From: Laspinema sp963821735
GTDB lineage: Bacteria > Cyanobacteriota > Cyanobacteriia > Cyanobacteriales > Laspinemataceae
Direction of reading: 5' to 3'
Assembly (NCBI GenBank): GCA_963821735.1
Contig: CAWGFK010000034.1
Coordinates: forward strand, 62,001-126,000
DNA length: 64,000 bases
The position numbers were made by a program, and so were the translations under genes. This document shows, piece by piece, positions 25,377-34,843 of this stretch (position 1 is its first letter; every line of letters begins with the position of its first letter). The notes under the pieces were generated by a model. That model was given only the letters and a program-made list of their open reading frames with translations, did no database searches and had not been told where the DNA came from.

Positions 25377-28300
25377 TGGTTGGAGATATCAATACGGGAA
25401 TTGATTTTGACGAGAGGAACGGGGGCGCAATTACTTTAAATGCGACAAATGGTAGTATTACCGCTGGTTTGCTCTTCTCCGGGGCGGAGGATCTGGAGTA
25501 TGGCAGCGTATCCTCGGGTAATGGGGGTGCGGTTACGGTAACTGCGACAAGGGATATTATCCTAGATACAATCAGTACCATTTCATCATCTTCATACTCT
25601 GGAACTGGAGAGGGGGGACTGATTACAGTAAGAAGTACAACAGGAAATATATCAGTTCAGTCACTGGATTCTTCTACAAACACTGCTCTGAATAGTGGTA
25701 TCGGGTATAGTGCGGGTAATGGTGGGGATATTCAGGTAGAGGCACTGAACGGGAGTGTGAATATCTTTAGCATTAAATCTACCACTCAATCCTTGAATGG
25801 AATTCCGGGTACAGGTGGGGATGTTATGGTGAATGCCGGGACGAGTTTAAATATTAGTAACTTTTTGGATTCTAGTGGGGGTGCGGTTACGGTAACTGCG
25901 GGAACAGATATTACCCTGAATACAATTAATACCATCCCATCATCTTCAGATCATCCATTAGCTTCAGAGTATGGAACCAGAAACGGGGGGCTGATTACAG
26001 TCAGAAGTACAACAGGAAACATATCAGTTCAGTCACTGGATTCTTCTACCAGCAGTCTCAACATCGGGAATGCTGTAGGTAATGGTGGGGATATTCTGGT
26101 AGAGGCGCTGAACGGGAGTGTGAATACCTTTACAATTCGATCTAATGCTGAATCCTGGGATGGAACTACAGTTACAGGCGGGAATGTTGTGATGAATGCT
26201 GGGACGAGTTTAAGTATCAGCAGTTTTTTAGATTCTAGTAGTTCTGAAATCAACAGTGGGGGCAATGTTGAGCTAACGGGGGATCAGATAGAGTTACCCA
26301 TAGAAGGGGCAGGGGCGGTAAATAACAACGGGGGAATTTTACTGCTGCAACCAAGTACCCCGGATACCAATATCGTGATTAATGCCCCGGAGAATGTTCC
26401 CGGCAGTTTAACCTTGACTCAAGACGAACTCGGAAACCTGAATTCGGGTTTCGATTCGATTACGATTGGACGGGCGGATGGAACCGGAACCGTCACTTTG
26501 GATAGTTTTGACAATCCGATTGATGCGCCTCTGACGGTGCGATCGCCCAATGGTGCAATTACGGTAAATAGTCCGGTTGAGGCAGTCGGTATAGGTTCGA
26601 TTACGCTACAAGGTGCAACCATGCTCAATTCTAACCTGACCACGGAGAACCAACCGATCGCCATTCAGGGAAATGTCACCTTGGGAGGTAATCCCATTAC
26701 CCTCACGTCAGGGGGTGGTCCAATTACCCTAACCGGACAGGTGAATGGGAATCAATCTCTAACGTTAGATGCGGGGACTGGCAATTTTAGTATTACCGGG
26801 GCGATTGGCGGGGTTACCCCAGTAGGAGATTTGACCGTGAATAGTACCGGGATTACCAGCTTTGGCGGAACCATTAACGCTGCGAGTCTAACGACGAATC
26901 CCGGGGGAACCACCCAACTCACTGGGAATGTCACCACGACGGGGGCAACTGGACAAGTTTATGGCAACAATGTCAACACCCCAGGCAACCTTACCTTAAC
27001 TGGAGATGAACTCAGCTTTGGCGGAACCCTCACGGGAACCGGATCACTGACTTTGCAACCCGCTAACCTGAATACTCCAATTGCTTTAGGAAATGCCATA
27101 GAAATCGGCGTGGAAACCTTAGATATTACTGCGGCAGATTTAGGCGCATTTCAGGGATTCACTGCCCTAACAATTGGGCGGGGGGATGGCAATGGGGCGA
27201 TTTCTGGCACTAATTTATCCTTAACTATTCCCACCACAATTCAATCGGGAAATGGCGGCATTACCTTAGCGGGGGCAAATGGCGCACAACCCCTGACGGT
27301 GACTTCTAGCACTGGAACTGTTGCCTTATCTGGGGCCTTGGGAAATATTACCTCCTTATCCTCCTTATCCGTGAATACGGGAGGGGTTGTCAACCTGGGG
27401 AATGCCATGACCACCAATGATCCTGATGGCGTGGCAATCGTCGGAACTGAAGGGATTAGTTTAACCGGACCCGTCACGATTAATAGTAGTACCGGCAAGG
27501 GGACAATCACCTTAACCGGGGCAGTCAATGGCAATTTTCCCCTGACCCTGACTTCCGGAGATGGAACTATCACCCTCCCGGCGATCGGGCCAATTACCCC
27601 CATATCCTCCCTTACGGTGAATAGTACCAACCGGGCCCAACTCACCGATAATATCGCCACCCAGGGAGTCAATGGGGTAACGGTGAATGCACCGACTACC
27701 CTGGCATTCCCGGTAACCATCGATACAAGGATTGGCAATGGTCCCATTAACTTCACTGGGACAGTGGATGGAACTTTTCCTTTGAGCTTGACAGCAGGAA
27801 CCGGAAATGTGCGACTCATTCAACCTGTTGGAGGTATTTTTCCCTTACCTCAACTGACGATCGCCGGAGGAATCCTGGAGACTGCTAATTTGAATGTCGG
27901 GAGTGGAGGAATTAATATTACCGGCAGTGACATCACCCTGAATACCCTCAACACCACGGACGGAGGATCTCTGCTGATTAACAATAGCGGAACCCTTAAT
28001 TTTGATGGATTACTGAATTTGACCGGATTCTTTTCCCAAACCGGAACCGGACCCATCACCGTGGGAAATGATTTTACTACGGCCAACCAAAATATCAGTT
28101 TTAATAGCCCCGTTAGCTTAACAGGAAACCCCACAATCTCCGCAGGAACAGGCAGTCTGTCCTTTAATGACACCCTCAACGCCGGGACAGGCAATTTGAA
28201 TTTAACCGCCAACGAGATGCAGTTTGGCGGGGCAATTAGTGGGACTGGGTTGGTATTTTTATCCCCCGGTTCTAGCGATCGCAATATTCAAATTGGCGGA

Positions 28301-31300
28301 ACATTTAGCAATAATGCCCTGAACCTCTCCCTTGCTGAACTCAATCTATTTCAACCAGGATTTACCCAAATTACCATCGGGCGGATGGATAGTACCGGGT
28401 TAATTGCGATCGCCCCTCTCACCCTGTCTAACCAGTCCTTTTTCTTCCAAAGCGGCAACGGAGTTATCTCCTTGTTAGGACCGCTACGGGGCAACCTCGG
28501 CGCTGATTTTACCTTCTTTGCCAACGAGATTGAACTCAGGAATGGAATCGAAACCGATGGGACCGATATTGTTCTCGATGGCAATGTCAAACTCGCTGCT
28601 GATGTCACCCTGAATACAGGTCCCGGTAATGGCACAATCACCTTTGAACGAACCGTGAACGGACCTCACCAACTCACCCTCCAGGCAGGGACTGGCAATG
28701 TGGAATGGTTAGGGGCAGTGGGAGGAACAGAACCCCTGGCGGGGACAACTGCCACTGGAAATACTATTTTATTATCCTCGGAACTTCGCACTCTCGGGGA
28801 TATTATCCTGAATAGTGACTTACGCCTGATTGATAATATTGATAATACAGCGATCGCCTCCCCAAATGGAGATATCCAGTTCAATGGATTAGTCGATAGT
28901 CTCACCACCCCGATTAATTTGAGTCTAAGTGCAGGAGGCGCTATCACCCTGAATCAAGCAGTTGGTTCTCAAATTCCTCTGGCACAATTCCAAGTCAGCA
29001 ATGCCACATCGATTACGGCAACTGCCCCAATTAACGCCAATACCGTGGGAATTTCTGCTGCTCAGATTCAACTGACTGGGGACATTACCACAACAGGAGG
29101 GAATGTCACAGTTACCGCCAATAATCAGTTAACCGTGGGGAATATTACGACATCTGGCGGGGAAATTCGGGTGATTAACAATACTGGGGATACCAATGCT
29201 GGTAACCTGAATAGTTCCAATCCCACCGGAACCGGAGGGGCACTCACCATTGAAGCGCCCAATGCCGCCACCCTCGCCGGTGACTTGATTTCTACTGGAG
29301 AAACCGGGGGAAATATCCGCGTGATTGCCCTTGATCGCATTCAAGTGGGTAACATTGACTCCTCCGGCAGTATCGGCAGTGGCGGTAATGTCTTTATTGA
29401 CCCGGAAAACGATACAGAAGTGGGATATATCAATGCCCAAGGCGGCAATTCCGGTACTGGGGGAGATATCTTTATGCAAACCGGGCGCTTTTTCCGGGCG
29501 ATGAATACCTTTAGTGATCGCAACGGACAAACCGCCAGCATTTCCTCGGCAGGGGGACAAGGCGGCGGTTCCATTTCCCTGACTCATGGGGGAGGGGACC
29601 TAGAAATTCCCTTGGTCATTGGGGATAATAGCAGCAACGGGACGGCAGGAGTGATTACTACTGGTAGCGAAACTCTCACTTTAGGAGAATCCTTCCTCGG
29701 TCCCGTGACTCGCGGCAATATTGCCGTAATAACCGGGGAAGTGATACCGCCAGAAGACGAACCCATCGACGAACCCATCGACGAACCCATCGACGAACCC
29801 ATCGACGAACCCATCGACGAACCCATCGACGAACTGCCACCGGAGGAACTGCCACCGGAGGAACTGCCACCGGAGGAACTGCCACCGGAGGAACTGCCAC
29901 CCGCCACAGAATCTATTTCGACACCGACGATCACACCTGGACCCACCGATATACAACCCTTGCCATCGGAAACCCCAGCAACAGGGGAAACAGCATCGGA
30001 AACCCCAGCAGCAGCAGAACCCACCGCAGAAGCATCCCCACCAGAGGTATCCCCAGAGGAAACTTCCCTCCTGGTTGCCGTTGACTCGCCGGTTAGGGAA
30101 GAAACCAACCCGGTGATTGCCCCCACCATTGAACCTCCGGCGATCGCCCCGGCAACCATCGAGATAATTCCGATCGCCTCCGAGGAGATTGTACCCCCTT
30201 CCCCAGAGGTGAAACCGACCCTGACAACCCAGGAACCTCTACCGCCTTTGTTGACAGAAACTTCCCGGCAACCCGCCGGAGAACCACCCCTACTGCGGAT
30301 CCAACAAGGAGTTGCCGAAACCCTGCGATCTCAGAGTGAAGGCAATACCAGCGACGGAAATCAAGGACCGGCGATCGGTATCTTTCCAGAATCCATTGCC
30401 CAAAACATTGATACCGGCATGGGGGCAATGGAACAAGTCTTTACCGATAGCTTTAGTCAGCATCATGGGATTTCACCGGGACCCATGATTTCCTTATCCC
30501 AAGCGCAAACCTTAATGGGAAATATCGAAGCAGAAACCGGCGTGAAACCCGCCTTAATTTATGTCAGGTTTGCCCCCATCAGCTTAGAAAGCAATCAGGG
30601 CCAAGACCAACTGGAAATCCTGCTTGTCACCGCAGAGGGACAACCGATTCCCCAACGAATTCCCAACACCAGTCACGCCGACATTATCAAAGTAGCGAAT
30701 GCCTTTCGGGGAGAAATTACGGCAACGGGAATTCGCCGCAACCGCTATTTAAACAGCGCCCAACAGCTTTATAACTGGATAATTGCCCCCATCGAAGCGG
30801 ATTTAAAAGCCCAAAATATTCAAAATTTAGCCTTCATCATGGATAGCGGATTGCGAAGTCTTCCCGTAGCGGCCCTCCATGATGGCAATCAATTCCTCGT
30901 GGAAAAATATAGCGTCGGACTGATGCCTTCCTTAAGTTTAACCGATACCCGATATGCGGACATTAAAACCCGGGAAGTCTTAGCAATGGGGGCCTCTGAA
31001 TTTATCGATTTAGACCCTTTACCGGCAGTTCCATTAGAAGTAGAAACAATTACCACAAAACTGCGAAAAGGACAAGCATTTATTAATGAATTGTTCACTT
31101 TAGAAACTCTTAAACGAGAACGCAGTGAGCATCAATATTCGATTGTTCACTTGGCGACTCACGGGGAATTTCAATCGGGAAAACTCAGCAATTCCTATAT
31201 TCAACTCTGGGACCGGAAGCTGAAAATGGATGAAATTCGAGAATTGGGTTTTAACGACCCCCCGTTAGAATTGCTCGTCCTCTCCGCCTGCCGAACTGCT

Positions 31301-31636
31301 GTGGGGGATGAAGAAGCGGAATTAGGGTTTGCCGGGTTAGCAGTCCAAGCAGGGGCTAAAACTGCCCTAGCCAGTTTATGGTATGTTTCTGATGAGGGAA
31401 CCTTTGGGTTAATGAGTGAATTTTATCACCATTTAAGTCAGGCCCCCATCAAAGCCGAAGCCCTCCGTCAAGCCCAAATTGCTATGATTCAAGGGCAAAT
31501 CCGAGTCGAAGATGGTATTCTTTATACCGCTAATCAGGAAATTCCCTTACCCGAGGCGATCAGCCATCTCTCTCAATCGGATTTAACCCATCCCTATTAT
31601 TGGTCCGCCTTCACCCTAATCGGCAGTCCTTGGTAA
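25376..31636 (+). CDS. Giant secreted TPS-CHAT protein, beta-helix, linker and CHAT protease part
   Basis: The GTG at 25376 is not a convincing independent start; this is the continuation of the preceding frame. About 1450 residues of Gly/Asn/Thr-rich beta-helix contain recurring blocks (GGLITVRSTTGNISVQSLDS occurs twice; LTLTAGTG and QFGGAISGTG types recur). A low-complexity linker follows: six DEPI units, four PPEEL units, then a Pro/Glu/Thr-rich region. The last 300 residues form a CHAT caspase-like domain with catalytic His in IVHLATHGEF (about residue 1925) and Cys in VLSACRTAVGD (about 1970), ending FTLIGSPW. Fusion of a secretion/adhesion module to a protease is a known cyanobacterial architecture. 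Whether the protease is secreted or held in the periplasm is open. Confidence 0.85.
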   Translation: MVGDINTGIDFDERNGGAITLNATNGSITAGLLFSGAEDLEYGSVSSGNGGAVTVTATRDIILDTISTISSSSYSGTGEGGLITVRSTTGNISVQSLDSSTNTALNSGIGYSAGNGGDIQVEALNGSVNIFSIKSTTQSLNGIPGTGGDVMVNAGTSLNISNFLDSSGGAVTVTAGTDITLNTINTIPSSSDHPLASEYGTRNGGLITVRSTTGNISVQSLDSSTSSLNIGNAVGNGGDILVEALNGSVNTFTIRSNAESWDGTTVTGGNVVMNAGTSLSISSFLDSSSSEINSGGNVELTGDQIELPIEGAGAVNNNGGILLLQPSTPDTNIVINAPENVPGSLTLTQDELGNLNSGFDSITIGRADGTGTVTLDSFDNPIDAPLTVRSPNGAITVNSPVEAVGIGSITLQGATMLNSNLTTENQPIAIQGNVTLGGNPITLTSGGGPITLTGQVNGNQSLTLDAGTGNFSITGAIGGVTPVGDLTVNSTGITSFGGTINAASLTTNPGGTTQLTGNVTTTGATGQVYGNNVNTPGNLTLTGDELSFGGTLTGTGSLTLQPANLNTPIALGNAIEIGVETLDITAADLGAFQGFTALTIGRGDGNGAISGTNLSLTIPTTIQSGNGGITLAGANGAQPLTVTSSTGTVALSGALGNITSLSSLSVNTGGVVNLGNAMTTNDPDGVAIVGTEGISLTGPVTINSSTGKGTITLTGAVNGNFPLTLTSGDGTITLPAIGPITPISSLTVNSTNRAQLTDNIATQGVNGVTVNAPTTLAFPVTIDTRIGNGPINFTGTVDGTFPLSLTAGTGNVRLIQPVGGIFPLPQLTIAGGILETANLNVGSGGINITGSDITLNTLNTTDGGSLLINNSGTLNFDGLLNLTGFFSQTGTGPITVGNDFTTANQNISFNSPVSLTGNPTISAGTGSLSFNDTLNAGTGNLNLTANEMQFGGAISGTGLVFLSPGSSDRNIQIGGTFSNNALNLSLAELNLFQPGFTQITIGRMDSTGLIAIAPLTLSNQSFFFQSGNGVISLLGPLRGNLGADFTFFANEIELRNGIETDGTDIVLDGNVKLAADVTLNTGPGNGTITFERTVNGPHQLTLQAGTGNVEWLGAVGGTEPLAGTTATGNTILLSSELRTLGDIILNSDLRLIDNIDNTAIASPNGDIQFNGLVDSLTTPINLSLSAGGAITLNQAVGSQIPLAQFQVSNATSITATAPINANTVGISAAQIQLTGDITTTGGNVTVTANNQLTVGNITTSGGEIRVINNTGDTNAGNLNSSNPTGTGGALTIEAPNAATLAGDLISTGETGGNIRVIALDRIQVGNIDSSGSIGSGGNVFIDPENDTEVGYINAQGGNSGTGGDIFMQTGRFFRAMNTFSDRNGQTASISSAGGQGGGSISLTHGGGDLEIPLVIGDNSSNGTAGVITTGSETLTLGESFLGPVTRGNIAVITGEVIPPEDEPIDEPIDEPIDEPIDEPIDEPIDELPPEELPPEELPPEELPPEELPPATESISTPTITPGPTDIQPLPSETPATGETASETPAAAEPTAEASPPEVSPEETSLLVAVDSPVREETNPVIAPTIEPPAIAPATIEIIPIASEEIVPPSPEVKPTLTTQEPLPPLLTETSRQPAGEPPLLRIQQGVAETLRSQSEGNTSDGNQGPAIGIFPESIAQNIDTGMGAMEQVFTDSFSQHHGISPGPMISLSQAQTLMGNIEAETGVKPALIYVRFAPISLESNQGQDQLEILLVTAEGQPIPQRIPNTSHADIIKVANAFRGEITATGIRRNRYLNSAQQLYNWIIAPIEADLKAQNIQNLAFIMDSGLRSLPVAALHDGNQFLVEKYSVGLMPSLSLTDTRYADIKTREVLAMGASEFIDLDPLPAVPLEVETITTKLRKGQAFINELFTLETLKRERSEHQYSIVHLATHGEFQSGKLSNSYIQLWDRKLKMDEIRELGFNDPPLELLVLSACRTAVGDEEAELGFAGLAVQAGAKTALASLWYVSDEGTFGLMSEFYHHLSQAPIKAEALRQAQIAMIQGQIRVEDGILYTANQEIPLPEAISHLSQSDLTHPYYWSAFTLIGSPW
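29756..29890 (+). repeat. In-frame minisatellite: 6 x 12 bp and 4 x 15 bp
   Basis: Six exact GACGAACCCATC units (29756-29827, DEPI) are followed by four exact GAACTGCCACCGGAG units (29831-29890, ELPPE). Both preserve the frame. They encode an acidic, proline-rich stalk between beta-helix and protease. Exact units point to recent slippage or gene conversion and copy number probably varies. The matching antisense frames are artefacts. Confidence 0.9.
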
Positions 31637-31767
31637 ATCAGCTTACATAAACAGTAATTTCCACGTCACGATTTCATCTGTCCCTTAGTTTGTAATAACG
31701 ACAAAACTCGTTCTTTTAGATGATGGCCCTGAATAGATCTTCAGAACTTTTAACGTTAATTAATTCT

Positions 31768-32469
31768 TTATCTAACTTCGAGACTAGAGGTCTTTTGGCA
31801 AGAGTCGCTATATTTTTCTTCAATCAATTTTAAATATTCGAGTTCAGTGGGAGTATAGGAGACTTGACGTTCTAGCAAATTCAGGATTTCCCGTTCAAAT
31901 GGGTCTAGTTCAGCTAAATCATACAAGCGGTTAATGCGATCGTTGATTTCCCCTAACGCAGGCCACTCATTAGTTGGAACAGAAATTAAAGATGAATGCT
32001 TAAAGGTATGAAGTTGCATCGTCATTGTCTGAATATCCCGTAGCCAAACTTCTGCTGTTTTTTCACCCACTTTATGAACTCTACCCGGGCGTCCATCTAT
32101 TTTATCATCTTCAGGAGCAGAAACTTCCACTAACCCCCCCGGCTTAAGCTGGATATGTAAAGCCGGTTTAAAACAGGAAGGGGACGAATTTTGCGCCTGC
32201 TGACCCGACTGAAAAAAATCTCGCACGGATTGGGGATTCCTTTTGGCCGTATGAGCCAGGGAGATGACCTCTTTTTTTGAGAGCCTTTTGCTTCGAGTCA
32301 AGATAGCGGTTCGTGCAAAATCACCTGCCGCCTGAGCAATCAAATCCACTGCCCAAGCAAATTGAGCATCCCGACGAATCGTTGCCGAGGACGTTTTGAA
32401 TCGTTTGGCCAACTGCTCCCCAGTTTTCAAGTGCTCAAAATCGAGCACTTGAAAACCGAGCGCCCCCAT
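31768..32469 (-). CDS. ParB-like protein, C-terminal DNA-binding part
   Basis: This frame supplies the second half of the ParB-like protein begun by the preceding frame. It has EHLKTGEQLAKRFKTSSATI with RRDAQFAWAVDLIAQA (helix-turn-helix), then ILTRSKRLSKKEVISLAHTA, a basic/Pro region and a C-terminal helical part (INRLYDLAELDPFEREILNL). Its own ATG (MGALGFQVLDF) lies within the hairpin and is probably not used. The two frames join at TTTT (32437-32440) by +1 movement or removal of one T. ParB proteins bind centromere-like sites in plasmid or chromosome segregation. No ParA gene is adjacent, so a regulatory role is also possible. Confidence 0.65.
   Translation of the reverse strand: MGALGFQVLDFEHLKTGEQLAKRFKTSSATIRRDAQFAWAVDLIAQAAGDFARTAILTRSKRLSKKEVISLAHTAKRNPQSVRDFFQSGQQAQNSSPSCFKPALHIQLKPGGLVEVSAPEDDKIDGRPGRVHKVGEKTAEVWLRDIQTMTMQLHTFKHSSLISVPTNEWPALGEINDRINRLYDLAELDPFEREILNLLERQVSYTPTELEYLKLIEEKYSDSCQKTSSLEVR
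32422..32455. repeat. 14-bp perfect inverted repeat at the ParB frame junction
   Basis: GTTTTCAAGTGCTC and GAGCACTTGAAAAC flank a 6-base loop (AAAATC on the + strand). The TTTTGA where the first ParB frame stops lies in the loop and the start of the second arm. Transcribed, it would form a strong hairpin inside the coding region. Confidence 0.7.
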
Positions 32470-32950
32470 GAGAGCGCTTATTCAGTTCGTACCAGGTCCC
32501 TCGCAGGTAGCTGACTGCCTCTGGGGTGAGGTTTCGTTGGGATAGCTGGTTGGCAATGATCCAAGCTTTGACCTCTTGGCGATCGCCAAAAGGAAGCTCA
32601 ACTACTCGATAGGGGATCTGGTACGAAGAACAAATCGCGTATCGCTGGTATCCATCGACCAAAATAAAGTGTTCCTTCCACACCACCAAGGGGTCCCGAC
32701 AACCTTCTGTACGCAAACTCCTCTCCAACCCCTCCAACTCCTGCACTGACAAAGTTGGAATCAAGACCGCAAATTCAGGATCCAAAATAATCGGCGGCGA
32801 AGTCGGCCCTTCTATCAAAGAGGTAGATGGAGTAAGGCTATCTCCTGGGGACACACGAATTCTCGTTACCTGCAAGTTCGTTCCCAGTGCTTCCTTTGCC
32901 CTAGTGATGGAGTGCTGGGGCTTGTTTTGCTCATTTTCATGGATGTACAT
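32435..32950 (-). CDS. ParB-like protein, N-terminal ParB/Srx domain
   Basis: From ATG 32950 (MYIHENEQNKPQHSITRAKE) this frame gives about 171 residues; the longer start at 33076 has an implausible head. The ParB/sulfiredoxin-type domain is seen in IPTLSVQELEGLERSLRTEG, DPLVVWKEHFILVDGYQRYA and EVKAWIIANQLSQRNLTPEA. It ends NKRSHGGARFSSARF with TGA inside a 14-bp hairpin. Reading on in the +1 frame gives the HTH domain of the 31768-32469 frame, so both were one protein of about 395 residues. Direct autoregulation with the divergent XRE gene is plausible, since both starts face the operator-like repeats at 33149-33182. Confidence 0.68.
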   Translation of the reverse strand: MYIHENEQNKPQHSITRAKEALGTNLQVTRIRVSPGDSLTPSTSLIEGPTSPPIILDPEFAVLIPTLSVQELEGLERSLRTEGCRDPLVVWKEHFILVDGYQRYAICSSYQIPYRVVELPFGDRQEVKAWIIANQLSQRNLTPEAVSYLRGTWYELNKRSHGGARFSSARF

Positions 32951-33148
32951 TGATGTAAATGCCCCTATACCCAGATGGATTGAATGATTACTGAAAGGGG
33001 TTAGAGAAAAACTAAGCCCTTTCCCGCTTCCCAGGAGTCGTTCACGTTTGCTACAGTTAAACAAGACCAACTCCACCCGGAACTAAAACCGTCTACTACT
33101 TTCAGCCGGTTATCCCAATTAAAACCATCACCAGGTTTCTCTGGTTAT

Positions 33149-33182
33149 TTACCCATAGTAAAGACATATTTACCCCTAGTGA
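33149..33182. promoter_or_regulatory. Pair of operator-like palindromes upstream of the XRE gene
   Basis: TTACCCATAGTAA (33149-33161) and TTACCCCTAGTGA (33170-33182) are near-identical, palindromic at their ends (TTAC-N5-GTAA) and 21 bases apart, two helical turns. They end 20 bases before ATG 33202. This is a typical place for an autoregulatory repressor site, and the 33202 product is an HTH protein. Confidence 0.55.
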
Positions 33183-33201
33183 ATTAAGTACATAAATCTT
33201 A

Positions 33202-33555
33202 ATGTTTATTCATGAAGCCTTTAATGAAACTCTGAAGCGCTACCGCATTAGTGGTCGCGCTTTAGCTGAAGTCGCTGATGTCAGTCAGAGCATGGTTTCC
33301 CAGTTTAGACATGGGAAAAAAGGGGTCACCGACGAAATGCTTGACAACCTTCTGCTGGCGATGCAGCAGATTGCACCGGGGTCTCGTAGTTATTTTTGCT
33401 CATTAGTTGCCGGAGAATCTTTAGGTTCCCTAGGGGTAAAGCAAGTCATCGAGGAAATATCTGAGGAAGAAATTCCCCAGTTGCTCGTGGCGATCGCCCA
33501 CCGATGGAAAAATTCAGAGGGCGGCAAAATGGCAGGCGAATTGCTCACTTTATGA
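33202..33555 (+). CDS. XRE-family helix-turn-helix protein
   Basis: A protein of 117 residues. The N-terminal half is a lambda-repressor-type HTH: FNETLKRYRISGRALAEVAD, then VSQSMVSQFRHGKKGVTDEM and LDNLLLAMQQIAPG. The second half (FCSLVAGESLGSLGVKQVIE, EEIPQLLVAIAHRWK) is helical and may dimerise. It diverges from the ParB-like gene with about 250 bases between the starts; two operator-like repeats precede it. Likely role: regulator of itself and perhaps of the parB-like gene on a mobile replicon. Toxin-antitoxin pairing was considered, but no partner gene follows. Confidence 0.72.
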   Translation: MFIHEAFNETLKRYRISGRALAEVADVSQSMVSQFRHGKKGVTDEMLDNLLLAMQQIAPGSRSYFCSLVAGESLGSLGVKQVIEEISEEEIPQLLVAIAHRWKNSEGGKMAGELLTL

Positions 33556-33639
33556 AATTGGATCCTTACTCCGGCAGCTAGAGTGTGAGATTGGTTAATT
33601 ATCCCAGTCCGTTACAGCCCCAAAAAGTCTTGCCTAGCA

Positions 33640-33910
33640 AGGATTTTATTAGTTTATTTCTGTTGAAGGACCTTAGTGCTGGGCCTACGCCCAAACGATG
33701 CAACCTCAACAAGGTTGGTTCTCTTGCTCCGGCGATCGCTCAACTACGAAACCGATCGCCTCGAATGGAGGAGCCATTCTTTTCCATCGCCAGTAGCACC
33801 ACTCCATTTTTGGGGTTGGAGCCAGTTTTTTTGGAGGTTCAGTCAGGCGATCGGTTTGGTATTGGCTGACTTAATCCCGGAACGAAGGGGTGATTTTTTC
33901 CGATCAGTTC
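33640..33910. repeat. Copy of the composite dispersed repeat
   Basis: AGTGCTGGGCCTACGCCCAA, then a GCGATCGC site, then ATCGCCTCGAATGGAGGAGC and GGAGGTTCAGTCAGGCGATC parallel the order of blocks at 8143-8400 and 22091-22620. Two short open frames here (33585-33918) are regarded as repeat sequence. Confidence 0.5.
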
Positions 33911-33923
33911 GCTGCTGAGTGAA

Positions 33924-34512
33924 TTGACGCACACTTGTGGTCAGCAATTCTCATTTTGGAAAAACACTGTTCAAGTGATTCCCTTAGTCCCTGAGTTTGT
34001 CCGCCCCCAAGACGGTCATGACAAACAAGACTGTGAAAACGCTGCGGCGAAGCGGTGGTTGAACGAACATGGTCCGCGCTTGAGTCGATTGAAGGTAACG
34101 GTGTTAGGCGATGACTTGTACTGCCACCAACCCCTGTGTCAGCTACTGTTAGACCACCAGCTAGACTTTATCCTCGTCTGTCGACCGGACTCCCACACCA
34201 CCCTTTATGACCATCTTAAGGGGATTGACCTACCAACGGTCATCAGTAAACGGTGGACGGGAAAAATAGAGGAAACCTGGACTTACCGATATCTCAATGA
34301 TTTGCCCCTCAAAGACGGGGCGGATGCGCTGTTGGTGAACTGGTGTGAGGTAACTGTCCGCCGTCCTGACCAAAAGGTGATTTACCACAACGCATTTGTG
34401 ACCCACTACACTCTTACCGATGACAACGTAGCCTAGATTGTTAAAGCCGGTCGCACTCGTTGGAAGGTTGAGAACGAGAATAACAATACCCTCAAGACCA
34501 AAGGCTACCTAT
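33924..34512 (+). pseudogene. DDE transposase remnant
   Basis: The open part (170 residues) contains PEFVRPQDGHDKQDCENAAA, VTVLGDDLYCHQPLCQLLLD and FILVCRPDSHTTLYDHL. A TAG stop at 34434-34436 interrupts it; the frame continues IVKAGRTRWKVENENNNTLK. GDDLYCHQP and the RWKVENENNNTLKTKGY end match a cyanobacterial transposase group (ISNCY/IS4-like in my memory). The N-terminal DNA-binding part and the last residues are missing, and no inverted repeats were found. It lies next to the composite repeat. Confidence 0.7.
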
Positions 34513-34843
34513 GACTGGACTGAGGCATTGTAAAAGTGGTAAGATGTCTTTTTTATGCGAATGTAGATCTCATTTGTGGTTGTGGTAAACAACAAGGGTA
34601 CTACGTTGGCCCTCCCTTTTTTTGGCGAAGGTATTGTTTAAGAAAGTTTAAACTCAACCCCTTGTCTGCTGGGGACGAAAGACTCTTCAACGGGTCCGGT
34701 CTTCCCGGAAACCTGAGCGCTAACTCTAGAGAGGCCCCTTTCTGAGCGGTTGTGCTGTCAGTAACACTGAGACAACACTAACTGAATGCCCCGGACGAGC
34801 GGTATGATGGGAGGTTAAGGCACGAGTACAGCACATTCGAGGC

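Noticed and set aside
29756..29890. Tandem repeats considered as a CRISPR array
   Set aside because: Units of 12 and 15 bases are contiguous without spacers and keep the reading frame; it is a coding minisatellite.
29584..30159. Long antisense frames rich in Gly-Ser repeats opposite the TPS-CHAT gene
   Set aside because: They are the mirror reading of exact DEPI and ELPPE repeats and of beta-helix codons; no start signals, no homology.
24000..31600. Many antisense frames of 60-190 codons across the giant gene
   Set aside because: Produced by the biased Gly/Asn/Thr codons of the beta-helix; the sense frame has signal peptide, repeats and a catalytic domain.
33202..33555. XRE gene as antitoxin of a toxin-antitoxin pair
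   Set aside because: No small toxin-like frame lies next to it on the same strand; the downstream DNA is dispersed repeat.
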